A stretch of DNA of 64,000 nucleotides from JANXQE01 sp035651635 (GTDB taxonomy: Bacteria > Verrucomicrobiota > Verrucomicrobiia > Limisphaerales > UBA8199): NCBI GenBank assembly GCA_035651635.1, contig DASRFK010000085.1:62001-126000 (forward strand), in the 5' to 3' direction. This document shows positions 33,974-41,893 of the stretch, one piece after another. Both the position numbers and the translations under genes were made by a program. Within the stretch, counting starts at the first letter, position 1, and every line of letters begins with the position of its first letter. The notes beneath the pieces were generated by a model. The model was not told the DNA's origin, ran no database searches, and was given only the letters and a program-made list of their open reading frames with translations.

Positions 33974-35296
33974 TCAGATATTGACGCTCCAGGGTTCCCG
34001 TGTCGCACGGCTCCTCATGCGATTGGCCTCCTCATCACCCACAAACTCTTCCTTGAGCGGATCGAGGGTTAGTTTCCGGCCCAGTTGCCAGGAGAGCTGT
34101 GCCGCGAAGCACGCGATGTGCGAACTGCGCATGATGTCCTGGTTGCACACCGGTAAGGCACGCGATTTGACGCAATCGAAGAAATTTCGCCCATGGCCTG
34201 CCGAGCTGAGCCCGGTTCCCGAGAAAGGCCTTTTGAGGGATTTGACCAGGTTGTCGGAAAGCACAAGCTTGGCATCATCTCCCGTTTCCACCCAGCCTTC
34301 GTCGCCTTCATATCGAATCGGGCAGGTGCCGGTGAAGGTGTGGTACTGCGGGTCTCGGTTCCCAAAGGCGGTTGGCAGGAAATCGCAAATCAGTTTCACC
34401 CCGTTGGCATATCGCGCTACGATCGAAGTCGGGGTCGCTTCATACTCGATCGGCATTGTGTGATCCGCCTGGTTGGCCCACTGACACAGGTCCACCGTGT
34501 GTGCGCCCCAATCCAGGAAATTTCCGCCCGCCTCGAAATCATGGTGCCCGCGCCAACCTCCAGCGACGTATCTGCTGTTGTACGGCCGCCAGGGCGCGGG
34601 GCCGAGCCAGCGGTCCCAATCGCATTCGATTTTCGCAGGTTCCGGCTCCGGCGGCAGCCACGCGTAACTCTTTTGCGGCACATACACCGAAGCGTGCAAG
34701 GTGTGCAGGCGGCCCAGTTTGCCGCTGTGCGCCAGATGGGCCGCATACTGAAAATTGTTGACGCTTCGTCGCTGTGTGCCCGCTTGAAACACACGTCCAT
34801 AGCGGTGCATTCCCTCTGCCAGGGCTTGGATCTCGCCGATGGTCATGCCGCAGGGTTTTTCACTGTAAACGTCCTTCCCGGCCTTGGCGGCCAGCAAAGA
34901 GGCTAACGCGTGCCAACGATCGCCGGTCGCGATCAATACGGCGTCGATGTCCGCTCGGCCCAACAAATCGAACAGGTCCGAATAAATGACACAATCGGTA
35001 TTCCCATAATGGGCATCCGCCATCTGTTTCACCCGCTCGCGTCGGCTGCGTTGCACATCGCAGATCGCCACGAACTGCACGTCTTTTTCCGGCAGCATCA
35101 CGCTTAAGTCATACTGTCCGCGTGGTCCTAAACCGATGCCGCCCAGAACGATTTTTTCGCTTGGGGCCACCGCACCGTCTTTGCCCAAGACGCGGGAAGG
35201 GACCATCCATGGCAAAGCCACCGCACCCCCCGCTGCGAACGTACGCCTCAGGAAATTTCGCCGGTTGAGGCACTCGGAGGCAAACTTTGCTTTCAT
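33974..35296 (-). CDS. Tat-exported Gfo/Idh/MocA-family oxidoreductase
   Basis: The 440-residue protein has a twin-arginine signal (LNRRNFLRRTFAAGGAVALP) and should be exported folded with its nicotinamide cofactor. The Rossmann domain follows (VLGGIGLGPRGQYDL, with VQFVAICDVQRSRRERVKQM), then the sugar-binding motif region DAVLIATGDRWHALASLLAA and the conserved EKPCG (KDVYSEKPCGMTIGEIQAL). The C-terminal alpha/beta domain includes GNFLDWGAHTVDLCQWAN. The likely reaction is NAD(P)-dependent oxidation of a sugar or glycoside hydroxyl, possibly to a 3-keto form; the substrate is unknown. It is 6 bp upstream of the HEAT-DUF1080 gene. Multiple Tat-exported Gfo/Idh paralogues are typical of Verrucomicrobia and Planctomycetes. 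Confidence 0.92.
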   Translation of the reverse strand: MKAKFASECLNRRNFLRRTFAAGGAVALPWMVPSRVLGKDGAVAPSEKIVLGGIGLGPRGQYDLSVMLPEKDVQFVAICDVQRSRRERVKQMADAHYGNTDCVIYSDLFDLLGRADIDAVLIATGDRWHALASLLAAKAGKDVYSEKPCGMTIGEIQALAEGMHRYGRVFQAGTQRRSVNNFQYAAHLAHSGKLGRLHTLHASVYVPQKSYAWLPPEPEPAKIECDWDRWLGPAPWRPYNSRYVAGGWRGHHDFEAGGNFLDWGAHTVDLCQWANQADHTMPIEYEATPTSIVARYANGVKLICDFLPTAFGNRDPQYHTFTGTCPIRYEGDEGWVETGDDAKLVLSDNLVKSLKRPFSGTGLSSAGHGRNFFDCVKSRALPVCNQDIMRSSHIACFAAQLSWQLGRKLTLDPLKEEFVGDEEANRMRSRATREPWSVNI

Positions 35297-35558
35297 GTGC
35301 GTCGATGGCTTTTGTGGTGCTTTTACGAAACTATGTCCGGTGGACGTCTCTTAACAAACCATTTCAGGGAAACGCAACAGCTGGATAAAGAGCCATTGGC
35401 GTACCGCCGTGGCGAACATTTTGGACTGAACTAGCTGGTCACGCTCTACGCTCAGCTAAGGGCCGCCGAGGCTCTGGCGGACCGTGGTCGTCGATGAAAC
35501 ACGTCAACGCAAAAACCGTTGGTATCCATGCGCCAGCTGATCCCCGCAACCTCAAGCC

Positions 35559-36677
35559 TTACCACGGCTTCTTCTCGTTCAAAGCCTTTACGATAGCCCG
35601 TCTGACCGTCAGGGGGTCGAAACTGCCCATCTCCCGGTATAGGAACTTCCCATCCGGCGCAATGAGCACGGTGTAGGGTACCGGACCCTGCCAGTCAGGG
35701 TCAAATGCGTTGATTAATTTCTCGCGGTCGGCTGAGGCGAAAATGAGGTTTTTGCAGGACGCCTGGCTCCGCTTGAGGAACGCCAACACACTTTTCTGCT
35801 CATCGGGCCGGTCCACCGAAACTGTTATCACCTCGAAATCTCGGTGTCGATAGATGCGGTTAATCGTGACCAGCTCGTCGAATTCGGCGATGCAGGGGGC
35901 ACACCAGGTTGCCCAGAAGTTCACCAGGCGAAACTTGTCGGATTGATTCTTCCGTAATGCCTTCAGCACGTCGGCATCAGCCGGCGCCAGCAACACCGGC
36001 TCGGCGGCGAGCTTTTCCAGGTAAACTTTCACCGAATCGGCTTTGCCGGCCCATTTGACCGAACACCCTACGACTTTGGTCTTAGTCACCGGCGGCTCTT
36101 GGCCCGTGAGCAACGCCGTGAGGGCGTCGCGCAAGTAATGCTTCGTCACGTGCTGCACGCGCTCCGAGTCGTCAATGGCTCCCACGTATCGCAGCTTGCG
36201 GTCGGCGTCGAAAACAAAAGCATGAGGCGTGGCCACTGGGCCATAAGCGCGCGCCACCGATTCAGTGTCGCCATCGTAGAGATAGGGAAAATTGAAATGG
36301 CGCTCACCGGCGCGAATCTTCATTTCCGCAAGCGAGTCGCTCAAATCGGTCCAGCCTAGTTCGTCCAAACGCACGGACTTTGGGTCATTGGGCATAATTG
36401 CCACCAGGGCAACGCCTTTTTCCCCGTAATCGGTAACAAGCTGCTTGAGACGCTCCTCGTAATATTGGGCGGTTGGGCAGTGGTTGCAGGTGAAAACGAC
36501 GACCAGGAATTTGGCCCCAGCGAAGTCCCTTAGCGTGTAGGTGCGGCCATCGATACCCATCAGGCTGAAATCCGGGGCCGGTGAACCGAGCGGCAAGGTT
36601 TCAGGTTGAAAACCGGCTCCGCAAAGACTGGAAAGTGCCGTGAGGTTCGCGAGCAAGATCATGCAGGCTCGGTTCAT
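35559..36677 (-). CDS. Exported tandem thioredoxin-fold protein (redoxin + TlpA-like)
   Basis: The 372-residue protein has an N-terminal hydrophobic signal segment (about 1-22). The first redoxin domain (about 28-190) has SPAPDFSLMGIDGRTYTLRD and a CNHC motif in VVFTCNHCPTAQYYEE. A second TlpA/ResA-like domain (about 230-370) has VNFWATWCAPC with a classical WCAPC active site and YTVLIAPDGKFLYREMG. A short spacer with the segment VGCSVKWAGKADS joins them; a similar redoxin-spacer pattern is common in verrucomicrobial exported proteins. It probably reduces or protects thiols in the periplasm; partners are unknown. It is monocistronic, with 262 bp to the Gfo/Idh gene. Confidence 0.88.
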   Translation of the reverse strand: MNRACMILLANLTALSSLCGAGFQPETLPLGSPAPDFSLMGIDGRTYTLRDFAGAKFLVVVFTCNHCPTAQYYEERLKQLVTDYGEKGVALVAIMPNDPKSVRLDELGWTDLSDSLAEMKIRAGERHFNFPYLYDGDTESVARAYGPVATPHAFVFDADRKLRYVGAIDDSERVQHVTKHYLRDALTALLTGQEPPVTKTKVVGCSVKWAGKADSVKVYLEKLAAEPVLLAPADADVLKALRKNQSDKFRLVNFWATWCAPCIAEFDELVTINRIYRHRDFEVITVSVDRPDEQKSVLAFLKRSQASCKNLIFASADREKLINAFDPDWQGPVPYTVLIAPDGKFLYREMGSFDPLTVRRAIVKALNEKKPW

Positions 36678-36996
36678 AGCCCCATCTTAACGGCGCCTGT
36701 AGCGGGGGCAAGGAGGTTTGTGTGTCCAATTGATGACAATTCCGAAAGAATATTGGGGGCAATCGTCTGTTGATTCAGTCAGGCTCCCGCAGCTGGATTT
36801 CATTCGGCCGCTGGCTGTTCGATGTGGACACGAGATTCGCGCAGCCCGCTTCTATCGGGCCAAGGAACTTTAGACAATCGGGCCGGTTACTGCGCCAGCC
36901 TGAAGTGGAGCTTTGCTCCGGTGATTGGCACGTGCCCACTAGCGTTGGCTAATACTGACGTGCCCTCCAGTTGCTGCTTGAGAGCCCGGCTTTGGG
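36678..36996. other. Intergenic gap, no supported gene
   Basis: The 319 bp lie between the tandem-thioredoxin gene and the 3' end of the GH5-like gene. No gene-like frame, repeat arm or terminator is evident. Confidence 0.6.
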
Positions 36997-39552
36997 CTAT
37001 TCCACAACGATCTCATACCACAACGTTTTGAACTGCGGCCCAATTGTAAAGGAGAGCTTGCCTGCCGCCAATTTAGCTGGCACTTCACCGGCACGCGCTC
37101 CGTTCCCATCCAATGCATGAACCCGGGCGGCTTTGGCAGTGGTCGTCAGAGTGACTATCGCCGCGATGCCCTCGCAAATGGTTGGCGCGCGTCCCCACTG
37201 CGTGCCGACGCTGGTGTGGTCCGCATTCCAGCCCATGCCGGTGTTTTCGACATCCCCGGCCGCCACCAGGAGCAACCGACTCGAACGAGCTACCGGTTGA
37301 CCATCCAGGGCGTTTAGTGTCAGGCAGGCGAAGTTTCTCGAATTCGCCTTCACTTCGAATTTCGCTCCTTCCAGCACCGTGGTTTTGCCCGCGCAGTGTC
37401 CCACCACCGCTTTGGCGGCTGGCGCATCCACGGTGTAAGACCCGGCTTTCGTATCCCACGACACCGGCGATTTGGCTTCCGTGCCAAGGCCGGCCTCCAG
37501 TTTGCCGCCCGACATGAATCCCAGTTCAAGGCGGTGTTCAAGGAGGTCGCTAGTGGACACACCCGCTTTCTTCCAAGCATCCGCCATCGAAATATTTTCC
37601 GCGGTAAGTTCCTCGACCTGCGCGACAGGAATCATCAGCCGGGCTGTATTGCGCACGACGTCCACGTCACCCCGCCGGAACATCAGCGCCGCAGCGGGAA
37701 GAAAGGCCAGCTTGGCGGGATGCTGTTGCAGGGAGAAGTAGCCGGTGATCTGGTGAGTGTCGGCATCGGGGCCACCCCAGTCGAACTGAAAGAGCCCATC
37801 CCAATCCTGCACGGCGGCAAAACTGGCAAGCATGGGAAACATCTCCGCCGCGTAATGGCTGGGTGCGGGATGGTCGTATTCGCTAACCGTGAAAGGTTTG
37901 CCCGCCACGCGATAAATGGCCAGTCGGGCCAGGTTGCCGCCGCTCTGGTCGGCGACCATGGGTGTGTTGCGGATGTTCCAATTGGCTGCATCCCACGGAC
38001 GGCCGGGGAAGCTCGGGTGCTGCCAATAGGCATGCATATCCACAAAGTCATTGAAGGATTCCCGGTATGCACCGGCAATGCCACCATAGCTGGCCTGGGT
38101 ATCAATGATGGAGGCCTCGACGCCCAGGTCTTTCTTGAGGAACATGCGCATGCCGTCGGTGTAGGCCCTTTCGATCTCGGCCAGGAACCGCGTCCAGGCC
38201 AAGCCCCGCGGCGTGCCTTGCGTGCGCGCCGGGGCCTCGACCGTGCCGGCTTCCAACGATTCCGCCGGCTTGAGTCCTAGCGAGCCGCCACGGCGCAGCG
38301 TGGGGTTCTTAATCGAAAAGTCGCCCATGGGCCCGCCGCCCACGACGATGTCGAAACGCACCGCGCCCGCTTCCACGTTCTTCGCTCGGAAGGGATAGGT
38401 GAAGCTCTTCCACTCCGGCCCAAGCTGGGCTTCTTCAGTGAGCCCGCAATTGTGCCAGTCCGGCTTATCGAGGCGCGTGCTGAGGGCCAGCTGGCGGGGC
38501 AAATCGGAACGTGCGCTGAATTCCAGCGTGTAGGTCCGTCCTTCTTCGAGGGACAGACCCCGCCACTGAAGCTGGGCGTGCCAGCTCACTTCAGGGGTTT
38601 TGAGCGAGTGGATTTGTGTCTCGCCGACAATGCCATTGGTGATGGCGAAATACTCACTGCCCTGTGTGGTCGGCAGGGCCGGCAGAACATTAGTTCCAAG
38701 TTCTTCGACCCCACCCCAGGCAACGGCCAGCTTCTCGGTGGAACCGTAGTGTGCTTTGAGCCAGTGGTTCCACTTCTTCAGCACGTCGGCGCGATAATAT
38801 TCCGGCAGGGAGGCCAGCTTAAGCTGCAGGAGCGAGTTCTCGTTGTTAATCTCGACGATCGCCACGCAAGGCTCCTTGGCATAGCTGGCATGCGTGTAAG
38901 CATTCACGTGCATCAGCAATGCGCGGGCGTAGTCGCGCTGCATGCGGATCATCTGGTCGTTGAGCTTGTCGATGGCCTTGCCATAATTGGGCAGCTTTTC
39001 CTGCCGTTCCCGGTTGCTCGCCAACCCGTCTGGGAAATCTTCCCCTTCCCAATAATTGCGCGAAATGTGGAGGTTGATATCCGCGTAAATGCCGTGGCGC
39101 TTGAGCGCCGAGATGAAATAATCCAGCCGGTCAAGTTGGTCAGGGTCTAATTCGTTCTTCTTCGGCGTGCCGGCCTTCCAGATCCCGCGCGGAGCTTCCT
39201 GGTTGTCGATATGATGAAAGCGGATGCAATTAATCCCAAGGCTCGCCAGGCGCGTAGCCAGATGGTCGGCGGTATCGTGGTCGGGGAAACAACTTCCGAA
39301 AGTGAAATTGCTGGCGAGGAATCGGACACGCTTTCCGGTGCCATCGACGAAATGTCCGCCCCGCGCACGCACGAACCCATGGCCCCCAGCAGGTCGGTCG
39401 TTGAGCCACGCGACGTCCACGGCTGAGCCGGCCGGAGGCGCCGCCAGCTCGGGGATAACGAAGGGAAACATCTCCTCCGTCGCGGGCATTTGCGCCACGA
39501 GCGATGGAGCGGAAAGAGCGACCAAGAACGGGAAAAAATTGCTGATCTTCAT
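36997..39552 (-). CDS. Exported GH5-like cellulase-type glycoside hydrolase
   Basis: The 851-residue reading from ATG 39552 begins with a signal peptide (KISNFFPFLVALSAPSLVA). Residues about 50-290 are the first half of a TIM barrel (FLASNFTFGSCFPDHDTADH, LASLGINCIRFHHIDNQEAP, HGIYADINLHISRN) ending at CVAIVEINNENSL, where NEN carries the probable acid/base. A carbohydrate-binding-like beta-sandwich follows (about 320-430; WRGLSLEEGRTYTLEFSARS). The barrel then resumes (FLAEIERAYTDGMRMFLKKD; DMHAYWQHPSF; PFTVSEYDHPAPSHYAAEMF, where SEYDHP is the probable nucleophile region). The C-terminus is beta-rich. The fold points to GH5/GH-A; substrate is unknown. Confidence 0.82.
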   Translation of the reverse strand: MKISNFFPFLVALSAPSLVAQMPATEEMFPFVIPELAAPPAGSAVDVAWLNDRPAGGHGFVRARGGHFVDGTGKRVRFLASNFTFGSCFPDHDTADHLATRLASLGINCIRFHHIDNQEAPRGIWKAGTPKKNELDPDQLDRLDYFISALKRHGIYADINLHISRNYWEGEDFPDGLASNRERQEKLPNYGKAIDKLNDQMIRMQRDYARALLMHVNAYTHASYAKEPCVAIVEINNENSLLQLKLASLPEYYRADVLKKWNHWLKAHYGSTEKLAVAWGGVEELGTNVLPALPTTQGSEYFAITNGIVGETQIHSLKTPEVSWHAQLQWRGLSLEEGRTYTLEFSARSDLPRQLALSTRLDKPDWHNCGLTEEAQLGPEWKSFTYPFRAKNVEAGAVRFDIVVGGGPMGDFSIKNPTLRRGGSLGLKPAESLEAGTVEAPARTQGTPRGLAWTRFLAEIERAYTDGMRMFLKKDLGVEASIIDTQASYGGIAGAYRESFNDFVDMHAYWQHPSFPGRPWDAANWNIRNTPMVADQSGGNLARLAIYRVAGKPFTVSEYDHPAPSHYAAEMFPMLASFAAVQDWDGLFQFDWGGPDADTHQITGYFSLQQHPAKLAFLPAAALMFRRGDVDVVRNTARLMIPVAQVEELTAENISMADAWKKAGVSTSDLLEHRLELGFMSGGKLEAGLGTEAKSPVSWDTKAGSYTVDAPAAKAVVGHCAGKTTVLEGAKFEVKANSRNFACLTLNALDGQPVARSSRLLLVAAGDVENTGMGWNADHTSVGTQWGRAPTICEGIAAIVTLTTTAKAARVHALDGNGARAGEVPAKLAAGKLSFTIGPQFKTLWYEIVVE

Positions 39553-39957
39553 GATGCTGTAACGAAACCATGGGATGTTGGCTGGATAGCGATGAGCGCC
39601 CAAGAACCTTGCCAGAACCTTGCCAGAAACTCGAGGTGATTAACGAAGTCTCTTCGCTTCAGCTTCCTCTTCAATCTTGAAGGCATAGGCCGTGCTGCCT
39701 AGGCGTCGCGCCTGTTGCTGCAATGCGGCGGGAAGACTGATGATTTAACCGGTGCTACTGTCCTGGCTCCACGGGAGCGGCTCATTTGTCCCCAACAGAT
39801 TGATGCGGGAACCCGCTTTTGCACGAACCGACTTGAGAGTGAAGGTTCCGCCGGGCCATTTGCAGGCGGGGGCGTAAACAACATCGACGGCCCATTTAAG
39901 ACACAGACATTTCGGTTTTGAAATCCGAAATTCAAAATCCGAAACATGCGTCATCAC
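39553..39957. other. Intergenic gap, no supported gene
   Basis: The roughly 405 bp lie upstream of the GH5-like gene. Near 39601-39625 CAAGAACCTTGCCAGAACCTTGCCAG is a short tandem duplication (about 11 bp). The segment 39920-39945 is an A/T-rich GAAATCCGAAATTC direct repeat. No gene is supported. Confidence 0.55.
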
Positions 39958-40056
39958 AACGAAATTGACATAAGACCGCTTGCAGACAGAACAAACCTTG
40001 GGGAACTGTCCTTCCAGGTGTTCGCGTATTGTCCCGATAACTTCAGCCGCGGTCAT
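39958..40056 (-). pseudogene. N-terminal remnant of a zinc-ribbon-like hypothetical protein
   Basis: The frame from 40056 starts MTAAEVIGTIREHLEGQFPK followed by VCSVCKRSY, a start I associate from memory with a small conserved verrucomicrobial protein that carries further Cys pairs. After about 33 codons the frame runs into A/T-rich intergenic repeat sequence (TTCGGATTTTGAATTTCGGA) and the expected second Cys pair is absent. It is likely a truncated copy, although a divergent short gene reading on to 39745 is possible. Confidence 0.4.
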
Positions 40057-40136
40057 TGGTTATTGAGCGCCTGGCTTTACACGGTCGATGGCACGAACGC
40101 TGATGAATGCGCCAACAGGTTTTGCGACTCCCAGGT

Positions 40137-40394
40137 TTACGAACGCTTGCGCTTGCTCTCAATGTGCATAGTCCAAATCAGGAAGACCATAGCGCCAAGC
40201 ATCGACGCTGCAAGAGGCCACACAACCAGCGGTGCCCGGATAAATGAGGTTACGAGTCCCGCAACTGAGCAGAAAAGCAGTGCGCCAATCGCCTTTCGTA
40301 AAGCTACCTCTCTTCGCAAAGCCCGCCGCCCAATTGCCGAGGCCGCCAGGAGCGCGGCTACGGCAACAAATCCAAGAATGCGAGGTGCAATCAT
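40137..40394 (-). CDS. Small membrane protein (three helices)
   Basis: The 85-residue protein has three hydrophobic stretches (ILGFVAVAALLAASAIG; AIGALLFCSVAGLVTSFI; LVVWPLAASMLGAMVFLIWT) separated by basic loops, and a basic C-terminus (ESKRKRS). It looks like a genuine small inner-membrane protein. The family is not recognised. It is 121 bp downstream of the esterase gene on the same strand. Confidence 0.6.
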   Translation of the reverse strand: MIAPRILGFVAVAALLAASAIGRRALRREVALRKAIGALLFCSVAGLVTSFIRAPLVVWPLAASMLGAMVFLIWTMHIESKRKRS

Positions 40395-40515
40395 GCTCCT
40401 TTTGACAAATCGGTTCGGGAGTCGTCACGCAATGGCGGGAAGCGGCTTTGAGGATCATCTGGATGATTGGTCGTAGAAGCGAAGTTTCAAAGGCAGAAGT
40501 GGAGTGAACAAAACC

Positions 40516-41448
40516 TTATCGGAGCAGGGGATGCTCCGTGAAGAAACTCCACATTAAGCGAGTGGCGTCAATGTCCGGCGTAGTCTTGCCGACGATGACC
40601 GCGGGCATTTCCTTGCCCCCAGGCCAAGTGTGTCCGCCCCCAGCCACGCTATAGAAGATAACCTCAGCGTTGTTGGTGGCTCCGGGATACCGCACTCCAA
40701 TGACTGAACCGCTGGCCAGCAAAGGTACAGGGTTAGTCTGACAACCGTTATGTTCTGCCAGTGATTGCACCCATTGGGGGATATCAGGCGGAAAACTAAA
40801 CGGTCCTGATGAATTTCCATGAAATGGCACAATCGGATCATCCGTCCCGTGGAAGATAATCGCCGGGACTGGCCGCTTGGGCTTGTATTCCCTCCAAGGC
40901 AGCACGTAGGCCCCAGCCACCCCGCCAATCGCCGCAATCCGCTCGGAAAGCTGGCCGGCCAGCACAAAAGCCATCCCTCCGCCGTTGGACAGTCCATTGG
41001 CGTAAATTCGGTCGTCGTCAATCTTGTATTCCTTTTTCAACTGATCGATCAGGTCGGAAACAAACTTCACATCCTGGCTGCCAAACCTGTCACCGGATCG
41101 CCAACGAAAGGGGAAACCACTGCCACGTGGATACACGACCAGAAAACCGAATTCGTCCGCCAACTGGTTCCAATGACTGAGTCTCATCACATGGGCAGGC
41201 CACTCCGCAAACCCATGGAGGCAGATCACCAAAGGCATTGGGCGGTCGCTCGGAATCTTTTTGGGCACGTGCAGCAGGTAGGCTCGCTTCTGCCCGCCAC
41301 TCAGCACTTCGCCGCTCGAGCGATGGAGCTCGAAATAGGCACCAGTTATTAACAGAACAATCCCAAAAACCAGAGCGGCGAGTAGATAAAGCGACCATTT
41401 CAACCATCGTGTTCGACGGGTCCTTTGTTCTGTCGCTGCTGGTTTCAC
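40516..41448 (-). CDS. PHB-depolymerase/LpqC-type esterase
   Basis: This 310-residue alpha/beta hydrolase has a membrane anchor or uncleaved signal at about 15-38 (LKWSLYLLAALVFGIVLLIT). It contains the oxyanion segment LVICLHGFAEW, the nucleophile elbow GLSNGGGMAF, an Asp in FHGTDDPIVPFHG and the His in VAGGGHTWPGG. This is the pattern of the esterase PHB-depolymerase/LpqC (CE1-like) family, which includes PHB depolymerases and feruloyl or acetylxylan esterases. Its neighbours are exported carbohydrate enzymes, so a polysaccharide esterase role is at least as likely as PHB breakdown; the PHA locus is 20 kb away. Confidence 0.85.
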   Translation of the reverse strand: MKPAATEQRTRRTRWLKWSLYLLAALVFGIVLLITGAYFELHRSSGEVLSGGQKRAYLLHVPKKIPSDRPMPLVICLHGFAEWPAHVMRLSHWNQLADEFGFLVVYPRGSGFPFRWRSGDRFGSQDVKFVSDLIDQLKKEYKIDDDRIYANGLSNGGGMAFVLAGQLSERIAAIGGVAGAYVLPWREYKPKRPVPAIIFHGTDDPIVPFHGNSSGPFSFPPDIPQWVQSLAEHNGCQTNPVPLLASGSVIGVRYPGATNNAEVIFYSVAGGGHTWPGGKEMPAVIVGKTTPDIDATRLMWSFFTEHPLLR

Positions 41449-41893
41449 GCAGGTGAGCAGGCTGACAATCAGGAAGAGCCTGTCAAGCCGTCAACTCCGC
41501 AATATCATGAACATCCAAATCTCTTTCACGCCGACGGAACGCCAGGTGATTGACAGGAAAGGCAGGGTCCTGTTTTTTGCCAGGTTTCGTTCCGACTGCT
41601 TGAAGTGGGGGCCGCCGAACCTGCACCGGGAATAAGCGAGCCATTCGGGAAGCTCTGTGCGCGCATCGTGTGCACTGACATACTCAGCAAATCGACGCAC
41701 GATGCCCAGCCGGTTGCCTCGCTGTACCGGTTTGGTGTTTCTTAAGGTTGCCCATCGAAGCGCCAGCTTTGTGGTGATGAAGGATTCTCCTTCCTCCTGT
41801 TATGGACATCACTTTAGACAGAACAAAGCGGTGAGAGAACTCAAGCGGGTGACATTTCATTTTAGAAATTGCGAAACGACGTTATAGTTCGCC
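41449..41893. other. Intergenic gap, no supported gene
   Basis: The 445 bp lie between divergent genes (esterase and histidine kinase). A 42-codon plus-strand frame from ATG 41506 has no clear ribosome site or family. TTATAGT about 8 nt before the kinase GTG (41894) resembles a -10 box but is too close unless the transcript is leaderless. Confidence 0.5.

Noticed and set aside
39745..39957. Continuation of the zinc-ribbon-like frame as a full 103-codon gene
   Set aside because: After residue 33 the sequence is A/T-rich repeat DNA with no family-like cysteines, so only the N-terminal part is credited, as a remnant.
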